Assembly: GCF_913063105.1 (NCBI RefSeq)
Contig: NZ_CAJXYQ010000020.1
Location: forward strand, 1-64,000
DNA from: an uncultured Draconibacterium sp.
GTDB lineage: Bacteria; Bacteroidota; Bacteroidia; Bacteroidales; Prolixibacteraceae
Length of the DNA stretch: 64,000 nucleotides
Reading direction: 5' to 3'
Position numbers and translations under genes: made by a program. Positions within the stretch are counted from its first letter, which is position 1. Each line of letters opens with the position of its first letter. The notes under the pieces were generated by a model, which was given only the letters and a program-made list of their open reading frames with translations, made no database searches and was not told the DNA's origin. Shown here one piece after another: positions 54,241 through 62,495 of this stretch.

Positions 54241-55650
54241 ATGGAAAAACTAAATTTTAAACCGGTTGTAAGAAAAATACTTGCCGACACGGTAACGCCC
54301 GTAAGTGTGTACTTACGCTTGCGAACACTTTATCCAAAATCGATTTTGCTCGAAAGCTCTGACTACCACGGCGTTGAAAATGCCTACTCGTTTATCGCTT
54401 TTAAACCTATTGCCGATTTTAAGGTAAACAATGGCGAAGTTAGCATAGACCTGCCGGGAAGAGAAAAGCAAAATTTTTCGCTATCGCCCGACCGGATTTT
54501 ACACGATGAGCTTGACGCTTTTTTCAAACTATTTAATGTTGATTCAGAAGAAATTGAATTGCCGGCCAATGGTTTATTTGGCTACCTGAACTTCGATGCT
54601 ATTCAGCATTTCGAAAGTATTCGTTTTTCGGCCGACAAAAAAGAAGAATACCAAACGCCCGAAGTGAGTTACAGTTTCTATAAATATGTGGTAGCTATCG
54701 ATCACCACAAAAACCAGATTCACATTGTTGAAAATCTGCTGGAAGGCGAAGAATCGCAGATGGATTACATTCACCACTTACTGGTAAACCTTAATTTTGC
54801 AACATCAGCCTTTGAAACCCGGGGCAACGAATCGTCGAACATTACCGACGAAGAGTATATGCACATGGTAACAAAAGGAAAAGAACATTGCTACCGAGGA
54901 GATGTATTCCAGATTGTGCTAAGCCGCCAGTTTTCGCAAGAATTTGTTGGCGACGATTTTAACGTTTACCGGGCTTTACGCTCAATAAATCCTTCGCCTT
55001 ACCTGTTCTATTTCGACTACGGATCGTATTCAATTTTTGGTTCGAGCCCCGAGGCCGAAATCCGGATAAAAGACAATAAGGCCTACATACACCCCATTGC
55101 CGGTACCTTTAAAAGAACGGGGAACGATGAACGCGACCGCGAACTGGCTGAAGAGCTGAGTAAAGACCCAAAAGAAAATGCCGAGCACGTGATGTTGGTA
55201 GATTTGGCCCGTAACGACCTTAGCCGAAATGCAGGCAATGTTATCGTTGAAACCTATCGCGAGGTGCAGTTCTTTTCGCATGTTATTCATTTGGTTTCAC
55301 AGGTTTCGGGCGAGATAAGCAACGACACCAACCTGATAAAGGTTTTAGGCGAAACTTTCCCGGCAGGAACATTATCGGGCGCGCCAAAATATAAAGCCAT
55401 GGAACTTATCGACCATTATGAAAATCAGAACCGGGGATATTACGGCGGCTGCATTGGCTACCTCGGTTTTGATAATTCGGTAAATCATGCCATTATGATT
55501 CGTTCGTTTTTAAGTAAAAACAATAAATTGTTTTACCAGGCAGGTGCCGGTGTTGTAGCCGATTCGAAAGAAGAAAGCGAGCTGCAGGAGGTAAATAACA
55601 AACTGGCTGCATTAAAAAAGGCAATCTTAATGGCAAAAGAAATCAACTAA
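54241..55650 (+). CDS. trpE: anthranilate synthase component I
   Basis: A 469-residue chorismate-utilising enzyme. With TrpG it makes anthranilate from chorismate and glutamine, the first step of tryptophan synthesis. Family segments present: LLESSDYHGVENAYSFI at the N-terminus (LLES is the Trp feedback site), QIVLSRQFSQEF, NPSPYLFYFDYGSYSIFGSSPE, PIAGTFKRTG, ENAEHVMLVDLARNDL, and ETFPAGTLSGAPKYKAMELI. I chose the ATG at 54241; an upstream TTG frame would overlap the leader region. It heads the trpEGDCFBA operon and is preceded by two attenuator units. Confidence 0.97.
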   Translation: MEKLNFKPVVRKILADTVTPVSVYLRLRTLYPKSILLESSDYHGVENAYSFIAFKPIADFKVNNGEVSIDLPGREKQNFSLSPDRILHDELDAFFKLFNVDSEEIELPANGLFGYLNFDAIQHFESIRFSADKKEEYQTPEVSYSFYKYVVAIDHHKNQIHIVENLLEGEESQMDYIHHLLVNLNFATSAFETRGNESSNITDEEYMHMVTKGKEHCYRGDVFQIVLSRQFSQEFVGDDFNVYRALRSINPSPYLFYFDYGSYSIFGSSPEAEIRIKDNKAYIHPIAGTFKRTGNDERDRELAEELSKDPKENAEHVMLVDLARNDLSRNAGNVIVETYREVQFFSHVIHLVSQVSGEISNDTNLIKVLGETFPAGTLSGAPKYKAMELIDHYENQNRGYYGGCIGYLGFDNSVNHAIMIRSFLSKNNKLFYQAGAGVVADSKEESELQEVNNKLAALKKAILMAKEIN

Positions 55651-55662
55651 AAACACAAAACG

Positions 55663-56238
55663 ATGAAAATACTAGTTATTGATAATTACGACTCATTTAC
55701 CTACAACCTGGTGCATGCCATAAAAAAGATCTCGGGCGAACAGGTTGATGTTTTCCGCAATGATGAAATAACCCTGGAAGAGATTGACAAATACGACAAA
55801 ATTGTACTTTCTCCGGGGCCGGGCATACCTGAAGAAGCTGGGTTATTGCTCGACATAATTAAAGCCTACGCTCCAACAAAAAGTATGTTGGGGGTGTGCC
55901 TTGGTCATCAGGCCATAGGCGAAGCTTTTGGCGGCACCTTGCATAATATGAACCGAGTTTTGCACGGTATTGCCACACCGGTAAAACTAACCGCTAAAAA
56001 ATCGCTTCTTTTTACAGATTTACCTGAAAGTTTTGATGTGGGCCGTTATCATTCGTGGATTGTTAAAGACGAACAACTGCCCGAATGTTTTGAAGTTACC
56101 AGCTACGATGAGGACGGGCTTGTAATGTCGATGCAGCACAAAGAATACGATGTACAAAGTGTGCAGTTTCATCCCGAGTCAGTGTTAACTCCGTTGGGAG
56201 AAAAAATGATTGAAAACTGGTTGTATCCGAACAAATAA
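55663..56238 (+). CDS. trpG: anthranilate synthase glutamine amidotransferase component
   Basis: A 191-residue class I glutamine amidotransferase supplying ammonia to TrpE. It starts MKILVIDNYDSFTYNLVH. The catalytic Cys is in LGVCLGHQAIGEAFGG, and His/Glu in VQFHPESVLTP. It lies 12 bases after trpE. Some PabA/TrpG proteins serve both folate and Trp pathways; whether this one is shared is not known, since no pabB is in the window. Confidence 0.96.
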   Translation: MKILVIDNYDSFTYNLVHAIKKISGEQVDVFRNDEITLEEIDKYDKIVLSPGPGIPEEAGLLLDIIKAYAPTKSMLGVCLGHQAIGEAFGGTLHNMNRVLHGIATPVKLTAKKSLLFTDLPESFDVGRYHSWIVKDEQLPECFEVTSYDEDGLVMSMQHKEYDVQSVQFHPESVLTPLGEKMIENWLYPNK

Positions 56239-56284
56239 GCAGGTAACCGGTGTAAAAAACTCAAAAGCTAAAACTCAAAAAAAA

Positions 56285-57280
56285 ATGAAAGATACTTTAG
56301 AATACCTCTTTGCTGGAAATACACTAACACGAAACCAGGCAATGGCAACCTTAACCGAAGTAGGAAAAGGCCAACACTCGGAAGCCGAATTTGCCGCTTT
56401 TCTGACGGTTTTTAAAATGCGCCCGCTGCATTCTGAAGAACTGGCAGGTTTTCGCGATGCGATGGTGAATTTGAGTACAAAAGCAGACCTCAGTGCCTAC
56501 AACGCCATTGATGTGGTTGGAACCGGTGGCGATGGAAAAAATACCTTTAACATTTCAACCCTGGCGTGTTTTGTAGTTGCCGGTGCTGGCGTAAACGTAA
56601 CTAAACACGGTAATTATGCTGCCACTTCAACCAGTGGTTCTTCAAATGTGCTCGAATTTCTGGGCTACGAATTCAGTAACGATACTTCAAAACTTAAAAG
56701 TGATTTGGAAAAAGGTAGCTTTTGTTTTATGCATGCCCCGCTTTTTCACCCGGCAATGAAACATATTGCACCGGTTCGACGGGCTTTAAAGGTACCCACA
56801 TTTTTTAATATCCTGGGGCCAATGATTAATCCGGCAACACCAAAATACCAGGTACTGGGAGTAAATAACAGTGAAAATTTTAACCATTACAAAAATGTTT
56901 ACAGCACACTGGATGTTAACTTTGCCATTGTGCACAGCATGGACGGTTATGATGAAATTTCGCTTACAGCCGACACCCACATTTGCACAAATAACGAAGA
57001 AAAGAAATTACCGCCAAGTGCTTTCGGAATGCAGCAAATTACTCCTGAAAAACTTTTTGGAGGAGAATCGGTAGAAGATGCGGCTAAAATTTTTATTGAA
57101 GTTTTAAGTGGGCACGGAACGCCCGAACAAAAAAATGTGGTAATTGCCAACGCTGCCGTTGCACTGCAGGTTGTTTTTAACGACAAATCCCTCACGGAGT
57201 GTGTTGAAATAGCAAAGGAATCGTTAAACAGCCGAACAGCACTGCAAAAATTAGAAGCAGTTACAAACCGCTCCTTCTAG
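56285..57280 (+). CDS. trpD: anthranilate phosphoribosyltransferase
   Basis: A 331-residue enzyme joining anthranilate to PRPP. Motifs: the PRPP-binding GTGGDGKNTFNIST, KHGNYAATSTSGSSNVLE, and FMHAPLFHPAMKHIAPVRR, then FFNILGPMINPA. I chose the ATG at 56285 (MKDTLEYLFAGNTLT), as the 25 residues of the longer frame overlap trpG's end. It lies third in the operon, 18 bases before trpC. Confidence 0.96.
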   Translation: MKDTLEYLFAGNTLTRNQAMATLTEVGKGQHSEAEFAAFLTVFKMRPLHSEELAGFRDAMVNLSTKADLSAYNAIDVVGTGGDGKNTFNISTLACFVVAGAGVNVTKHGNYAATSTSGSSNVLEFLGYEFSNDTSKLKSDLEKGSFCFMHAPLFHPAMKHIAPVRRALKVPTFFNILGPMINPATPKYQVLGVNNSENFNHYKNVYSTLDVNFAIVHSMDGYDEISLTADTHICTNNEEKKLPPSAFGMQQITPEKLFGGESVEDAAKIFIEVLSGHGTPEQKNVVIANAAVALQVVFNDKSLTECVEIAKESLNSRTALQKLEAVTNRSF

Positions 57281-57298
57281 AGCAACAAACAAAAAACA

Positions 57299-58087
57299 AT
57301 GAATATTCTGGACAAAATAATTGCAACAAAAGAAAACGAAGTAGCTAAGCAAAAACAAAAGGTTAATGTTGAACAGCTGAAGAAATACCCTGGCTTTGCA
57401 CGAAAATGTAACTCACTCAAAGAAAACCTGTTAAGCCCAGGAGCATCGGGAATTATTGCTGAATTTAAGCAAAAATCGCCTTCAAAAGGAGAGATTAATT
57501 TTGCGGTAAAGGTTGAAGAAGTAACTAAGGCCTATACCCAGGCCGGCGCGTCATGTCTTTCGGTATTAACCGATTACGAATACTTTGGAGGCACCCTTGC
57601 CAACCTGGCCAAAGCGCGCGAAGTAAATCCGACAATTCCGATTTTGCGGAAAGACTTTATGATTGACAGCTACCAGATTATTGAGGCCAAAGCCTATGGT
57701 GCTGATGTTATTTTGTTGATTGCTGCCTGTTTGGAAAAAAATCAGGCACTGGAGTTAGCTAAATGCGCCAAAACACTTGGCCTCGATGTGTTAATGGAAA
57801 TACACAACGCCCAGGAACTGGATATTGTTAACGATTACGTTGACATTGTTGGTGTTAACAACCGTAACCTAAAAACCTTTGAGGTAAGTGTGGAAACATC
57901 GGTTGAACTTTCGAAACTTATTCCGGATAATTTTGTAAAAATATCGGAAAGCGGCCTGGTGGGAGCAACTGAAATTAACTACCTGAAAGAACACGGATTT
58001 AAAGGCTTTCTTATTGGCGAAACGTTTATGAAAACGGCTGATCCGGGTGCTGCCTGTAAAAAGTTAATTGAAGAGATTGGCGATTAA
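57299..58087 (+). CDS. trpC: indole-3-glycerol phosphate synthase
   Basis: A 262-residue (beta/alpha)8 barrel that closes the indole ring from carboxyphenylamino-deoxyribulose phosphate. It shows MNILDKIIATKENEVAKQK, IIAEFKQKSPSKGEIN (catalytic Lys and substrate loop), LSVLTDYEYFGGTL, PILRKDFMIDSYQI (catalytic Lys), DVLMEIHNAQEL and VGVNNRNLKTF. Here TrpC and TrpF are separate proteins, unlike the E. coli fusion. Confidence 0.96.
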   Translation: MNILDKIIATKENEVAKQKQKVNVEQLKKYPGFARKCNSLKENLLSPGASGIIAEFKQKSPSKGEINFAVKVEEVTKAYTQAGASCLSVLTDYEYFGGTLANLAKAREVNPTIPILRKDFMIDSYQIIEAKAYGADVILLIAACLEKNQALELAKCAKTLGLDVLMEIHNAQELDIVNDYVDIVGVNNRNLKTFEVSVETSVELSKLIPDNFVKISESGLVGATEINYLKEHGFKGFLIGETFMKTADPGAACKKLIEEIGD

Positions 58088-58136
58088 TAATTATCCCTGG
58101 ATGGGATAAAAGGGATGAAATGTAACAAGAGAATAG

Positions 58137-58763
58137 ATGACAAAAAATCTGAAAATAAAAGTTTGCGGGATGAAATTCACCAAAAACCGCGAACAAGTAG
58201 AAGCACTCGATGTTGATTTGCTGGGCTACATTTTTTATGCTCCATCAAAACGATTTGTTGGCGATTCGCCAGATACAGGTTTGTTCCAGTCGACCAAACC
58301 GAAGGTGGGTGTTTTTGTCAACGAAAATGCATTTGAAATTCTGGGCCTTGCAAAAAACCTGGGATTTAAATACATCCAGCTCCATGGCAAAGAGAACCCG
58401 AAATCCTGTGGAATATTAAGAAATCAAGGTCTGCGTGTACTAAAAGCTTTTCCTATGGATGAGGAGTTTAATTTTGCAGATACCAACGTTTTTGAAGGAG
58501 TTGTTGATTATTTTCTATTCGATACTAAAACGAAACAACATGGCGGATCGGGTAAAAAATTCAACTGGCAACTACTGGAAAACTACTGCGGAAACACACC
58601 CTTTTTCCTAAGTGGAGGAATTGGGCCGGATGACGCAGCAGAAATTAAAACGCTAAATCATCCGATGCTGGCCGGGGTTGATTTAAACAGTGGATTTGAA
58701 GTTGAACCCGGGCTAAAAAACATTGATGAACTAAAACGATTTATAACTGAATTAAAAAAATAA
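58137..58763 (+). CDS. trpF: phosphoribosylanthranilate isomerase
   Basis: A 208-residue barrel enzyme, isomerising phosphoribosylanthranilate. It shows KIKVCGMKFTKN (catalytic Cys in VCGM), LGYIFYAPSKRFVG, YIQLHGKENPKSCG, DYFLFDTKTKQHGGSGKKFNW (catalytic Asp) and PFFLSGGIGPDDA. It lies 50 bases after trpC. An unusually long gap of 212 bases follows before trpB. Confidence 0.94.
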   Translation: MTKNLKIKVCGMKFTKNREQVEALDVDLLGYIFYAPSKRFVGDSPDTGLFQSTKPKVGVFVNENAFEILGLAKNLGFKYIQLHGKENPKSCGILRNQGLRVLKAFPMDEEFNFADTNVFEGVVDYFLFDTKTKQHGGSGKKFNWQLLENYCGNTPFFLSGGIGPDDAAEIKTLNHPMLAGVDLNSGFEVEPGLKNIDELKRFITELKK

Positions 58764-58975
58764 TGTACGAAAAATGATCGTACCGGATTATAAAAGGCAT
58801 CTTCCGGCTTCGGTCTTCCTGCTACCAACTTTAATAGTATGAAAGGAGCATGGCCTAAGGAACACAAAAGGATATAAATAAATTAATCATGCGAGTTCCA
58901 CGGGTATCGACCATCAAATATTTAACAGAGATCATATATGTTTGAAATACAAGATATTAACTAAATTATATTCAA
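58764..58975 (+). promoter_or_regulatory. trpF-trpB gap with hairpin and internal -7 element
   Basis: The 212-base gap is much longer than the others in the operon (12-86 bases). It opens with a 6-bp inverted repeat GTACGA/TCGTAC (58765-58783, no T run) two bases after the trpF stop, and contains TATGTTTG (58937-58944), matching TAnnTTTG, 31 bases before the trpB start. No good -33 TTTG is seen. It may hold an internal promoter for trpBA or an RNA processing site. Confidence 0.45.
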
Positions 58976-60157
58976 GTGAAATACCAAGTAAACGATAAAG
59001 GATATTACGGAGAATTCGGCGGGGCATGGATTCCGGAAATGATGTTCACCAATATTGATGAACTAAAACGCCGGTACCTCGAAATTATTGAAGCCGACGA
59101 TTTTAAAAAAGAGTTCGACCTTCTGTTAAAAGACTACGTGGGGCGTCCATCGCCATTGTATTATGCCAGTCGCCTTTCGGAACATTATGGCAGCAAAATT
59201 TACCTCAAACGCGAAGACCTTAACCATACCGGTTCGCACAAACTAAACAATACCATCGGGCAAATTTTGTTGGCACAAAAACTGGGAAAAACACGCATAA
59301 TTGCTGAAACTGGTGCCGGCCAGCATGGTGTGGCTACTGCCACTGTTTGTGCACTAAAAGGCATAAAATGCATTGTATACATGGGGGCTTTAGATGTGTC
59401 GCGCCAGGCCCCAAATGTAAAGAAAATGAAAATGCTTGGAGCTGAGGTTATTCCCGTTCACAGTGGCAATAAAACACTAAAAGACGCCACCAACGAAGCC
59501 ATGCGCGATTGGATTAACAACCCGGTAGATACCCACTACATTATCGGGTCGGTGGTAGGGCCACATCCCTACCCCGATATGGTTGCACGTTTTCAGTCGG
59601 TAATTAGTGCCGAAATGAAACAGCAATTACTACAAAAAACCGGATCAGAATTACCTACGCGAATTCTGGCATGTGTTGGTGGGGGAAGCAATGCTGCCGG
59701 TGCTTTTTACCACTACCTCGATAACAAAGAGGTGGAACTGGTAGGCGTTGAGGCAGCCGGAAAAGGAATTAATACCGACGAAACTGCAGCAACTTTGGCT
59801 GTTGGCACACCGGGTGTTTTACATTCAAGCAAAACAATGCTGATGCAAAATACCGACGGACAAATTACCGAACCCTATTCAATCTCTGCCGGCTTAGATT
59901 ATCCGGGAATAGGCCCTTTACATGCGCATTTGCATAGAAGTGGACGCGCTAAATTTTTAGCCGCAACCGACGAAGAAGTGCTACAGGCCGTATTGCTGTT
60001 AACTCAAAAAGAAGGAATTATTCCGGCATTGGAATCAGCTCATGCATTGGCAGCTCTGGAGAAAATAAAAATGAATCCTGATGATGTAAATGTGATTAAC
60101 CTATCGGGTAGCGGTAATAAAGACATGGAAACCTACCTGAATTATTTTGGCTATTAA
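58976..60157 (+). CDS. trpB: tryptophan synthase beta chain
   Basis: A 393-residue PLP enzyme that condenses indole with L-serine. It shows YYGEFGGAWIPEMMF at the N-terminus, KREDLNHTGSHKLNNTIGQ (PLP-binding Lys in HTGSHK), ETGAGQHGVATAT (catalytic Glu), and CVGGGSNAAGAFYHY (phosphate-binding loop). The start is GTG at 58976, since the family N-terminus MKYxV begins there. It is the standard TrpB1 class and pairs with TrpA encoded 86 bases further on. Confidence 0.96.
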   Translation: MKYQVNDKGYYGEFGGAWIPEMMFTNIDELKRRYLEIIEADDFKKEFDLLLKDYVGRPSPLYYASRLSEHYGSKIYLKREDLNHTGSHKLNNTIGQILLAQKLGKTRIIAETGAGQHGVATATVCALKGIKCIVYMGALDVSRQAPNVKKMKMLGAEVIPVHSGNKTLKDATNEAMRDWINNPVDTHYIIGSVVGPHPYPDMVARFQSVISAEMKQQLLQKTGSELPTRILACVGGGSNAAGAFYHYLDNKEVELVGVEAAGKGINTDETAATLAVGTPGVLHSSKTMLMQNTDGQITEPYSISAGLDYPGIGPLHAHLHRSGRAKFLAATDEEVLQAVLLLTQKEGIIPALESAHALAALEKIKMNPDDVNVINLSGSGNKDMETYLNYFGY

Positions 60158-60243
60158 AACAGTACCTGGCTTCAAAAATACAGCAAGTTAAAATACTAAT
60201 TGTCTAATGCTTTGAGCTGCCAACCTAAAAAAAACAAAATAAA

Positions 60244-61026
60244 ATGAGTAACAGAATTAATCAGCTTTTCGAGAGAAAAAAAGAAAATATATTCTCGGTG
60301 TATTTTACCGCCGGATACCCTAATCTTAACGATACCGTTGAAATTATTCAGCAACTGGAAAAAAATGGTGCCGATTTAATAGAAATTGGAATGCCTTTTT
60401 CGGACCCTACCGCCGACGGACCAACCATACAACGCACCAGCGAAATAGCCTTGCAAAACGGCATGAACATAAAATTACTTTTCGAGCAACTAAAAGGTAT
60501 TCGAAAGTCGGTTTCAATTCCATTGGTTTTAATGGGTTATTTTAATCCTGTGTACCAATTTGGAGTAGAGGCGTTTTGCAAAGAATGTGTAGAGATAGGA
60601 ATAGACGGCACCATATTACCCGATTTGCCACTTGATGAATTCGAAAACGACTACAAAACAATTTTTGAGCAAAATAACCTGCACAATATTTTACTGATTA
60701 CGCCCCAAACTTCAGAACAACGTATCACACAAATTGATAACGCCAGCAACGGTTTTATATACATGGTTTCATCATCATCAACCACCGGTGCAAGTAAAAA
60801 AGTAGAAGATTTTCACCAGGATTATTTTGAACGGGTAAAAAACATGAAGCTTAAAAATCCGCGCCTCATCGGCTTTGGTATATCCGATCATGCAACTTTT
60901 AAAAACGCCTGCAAATATGCCAACGGAGCAATTATTGGCAGTGCTTTTGTCAGCTCGTTCAGAAAAGAGGTAAAACCGGCCGATTCTATTTCAAAATTTG
61001 TTAAGCATATGCTTACTCCTGTATAA
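60244..61026 (+). CDS. trpA: tryptophan synthase alpha chain
   Basis: A 260-residue (beta/alpha)8 protein that cleaves indole-glycerol phosphate and channels indole to TrpB. It shows FSVYFTAGYPNLNDTVEI, LIEIGMPFSDPTADGPTIQ (catalytic Glu and Asp), PLVLMGYFNPVYQFG, GTILPDLPLDEF and GFIYMVSSSSTTGASK. It is the last gene of the trp operon. No strong terminator follows; a weak hairpin gtata/tatac lies at 61021-61040. Confidence 0.96.
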   Translation: MSNRINQLFERKKENIFSVYFTAGYPNLNDTVEIIQQLEKNGADLIEIGMPFSDPTADGPTIQRTSEIALQNGMNIKLLFEQLKGIRKSVSIPLVLMGYFNPVYQFGVEAFCKECVEIGIDGTILPDLPLDEFENDYKTIFEQNNLHNILLITPQTSEQRITQIDNASNGFIYMVSSSSTTGASKKVEDFHQDYFERVKNMKLKNPRLIGFGISDHATFKNACKYANGAIIGSAFVSSFRKEVKPADSISKFVKHMLTPV

Positions 61027-61238
61027 AACATATCGTATACTTTTGGGCAGTTAAAAACAGTGTTAAGGAATGTTATGAAACACAAATGGGGTTGAATCGG
61101 CATAACTTTCAATCCATCAACCAAATAAATGAAAAGACACAAAAATGCCTGCGTTAATTAGTGTTAAAGAATATTTTGCAACATACTTTATTTGAATTTT
61201 GCTTGTTAAATTGATAACGAACAATAAAAGAAAAAGCC

Positions 61239-61430
61239 ATGTTAGAATACGCAAAAGTAATTCTGCCCAAAGTAAGTTTTAGCAAAGAATTGTTCAGTAA
61301 AGAGTTAGCCAAATGCATTAATTGGGTAGAACCTGTTCAGGTACAGGAATTATATACCTGGTGTTACAAAAATTTTAATCACATGTACCCCGATGTTTTG
61401 GCAGATGCCTTTTCGAACATCGCGGCTTAA
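61239..61430 (+). CDS. small conserved-type protein, paralogue A of a tandem pair
   Basis: A 63-residue protein, MLEYAKVILPKVSFSKELF..., without signal peptide, predicted helical. Conserved features shared with paralogue B are KVSFSK, KCINWVE, ELYTWC, NFNH and YPDVLA. I know no function for this type, though similar short proteins opening with EYAK-x-IL-x-KVSF seem to recur in Bacteroidota. The two copies share 51 of 63 residues, so they arose by duplication and are both kept under selection. An intrinsic terminator follows each. Confidence 0.72.
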   Translation: MLEYAKVILPKVSFSKELFSKELAKCINWVEPVQVQELYTWCYKNFNHMYPDVLADAFSNIAA

Positions 61431-61442
61431 AAGTATGAACCG

Positions 61443-61467
61443 GGCGGGAAATTTTCCCGCCTTTTTT
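61443..61467 (+). terminator. terminator of paralogue A
   Basis: A GC-rich stem (ggcggga/tcccgcc) is followed by six T, 12 bases after the stop codon. The same sequence type follows paralogue B. Confidence 0.88.
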
Positions 61468-61726
61468 ATGGTTAATAAACCAAGGGTAATCTCAACCAAT
61501 TGCTTAACCAACAACCGGCAAATCCTTTATATTTACGCTACGTTTTCCTAAATATCACTTCACTTTTTCTGAAGACGAAAATCCAAACCTGGGCTTTACC
61601 ACTCATTTTCAGGCATTTTACAAAAACCAGAAAATTTGCCCCCTGGGTTACAGTTTTTACACTATTCTATAACATAAAATTTCTTATCGAATCATCTTAA
61701 ATTCATACATCATTAAATCGGTAAGT

Positions 61727-61918
61727 ATGTTTGAATACGCAAAAGTAATTCTGCCCAAAGTAAGTTTTAGCAAACAATTATTCAGGAAAGAATTAAGCAA
61801 ATGTATTAACTGGGTAGAGCAAAACCAGGTAGAAGAATTGTATACCTGGTGTTGTAACAATTTTAATCACCAGTACCCCGATGTTTTAGCTGAGGCTTTT
61901 TCCGACATCGCGGCGTAA
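61727..61918 (+). CDS. small conserved-type protein, paralogue B of a tandem pair
   Basis: A 63-residue protein, MFEYAKVILPKVSFSKQLF..., matching paralogue A in length and at 51 of 63 positions. Changes are mostly conservative in the helices; the second Cys of the CC pair (residue 43) replaces a Tyr. The region between the two copies (about 260 bases) holds no supported gene. Both may bind a common partner; this is inference. It is followed by a terminator of the same type. Confidence 0.72.
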   Translation: MFEYAKVILPKVSFSKQLFRKELSKCINWVEQNQVEELYTWCCNNFNHQYPDVLAEAFSDIAA

Positions 61919-61939
61919 GTTAAATTCAGTTTCTAACCG

Positions 61940-61963
61940 GGCGGGATTAACCCCGCCTTTTTT
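61940..61963 (+). terminator. terminator of paralogue B
   Basis: Stem ggcggg/cccgcc with loop attaac is followed by six T. Both it and the A-copy terminator continue into cttttttatgg, so the terminator was duplicated with the gene. Confidence 0.88.
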
Positions 61964-62495
61964 ATGGGTAAACTTCAGGCTGCCATCTGCAAAAGCCTCC
62001 TTTTTGTCAGCAAACAACATTCAAGCCCCCAACTAACCTTATATCAATACTTTCTGTGCTTTTGTGTGCTGTATTATGTAGTTGGTTGATAAAAAAACCG
62101 GCGTATTTCTCCATTCCTTAAGTTTGAACAAAAAGCTAAAATGTTCGGAAATCGTTCAACAACAATTTCCAACAGGTAAACAACATTAAACAGGGGGTTC
62201 GGGGAATTAGAGAACGTTAACAGCGGCACTCCATTTTTTTACATAGAAACAGAATTAAACAGCATTTAAAATGTAAAAAGTGCAAGTATCTGACCGGCTG
62301 GCAGATAAACAGACTCCCGTTTCCCCGACGGGAGTTTTCTTCTTTTTTGAAGGCAAGAACAAAAGCGAAGGGTTTAAACGCTTGAGTATTAACATAAACT
62401 TTATCAATTAATCGAGCACAGAAAATCATTTAACAAAAAACTATGACCGCAGTGCAGGTATTAGGCGATAAATTTTAATCAACAAATTGAATCAT
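61964..62495 (+). other. 532-base upstream region of the susC-type gene with consecutive hairpins
   Basis: No gene is supported here. A weak hairpin (tatctg/cagata, 62287-62307) is directly followed by a strong one (actcccgt/acgggagt, 62313-62335) and a T-rich run (ttttcttctttttt). This may be the 3' end of a small RNA or a transcription attenuator in the receptor gene's leader; the gene starts 149 bases later. Confidence 0.45.
62313..62347 (+). terminator. terminator-like hairpin upstream of susC
   Basis: An 8-bp perfect stem (actcccgt/acgggagt, loop ttccccg) is followed by TTTCTTCTTTTTT. It lies about 150 bases before the susC-type ATG and ends no visible gene. Confidence 0.7.

Noticed and set aside
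61021-61040. gtata/tatac hairpin as the trp operon terminator
   Set aside because: Only five A-T-rich pairs with a weak T run; too weak to call.
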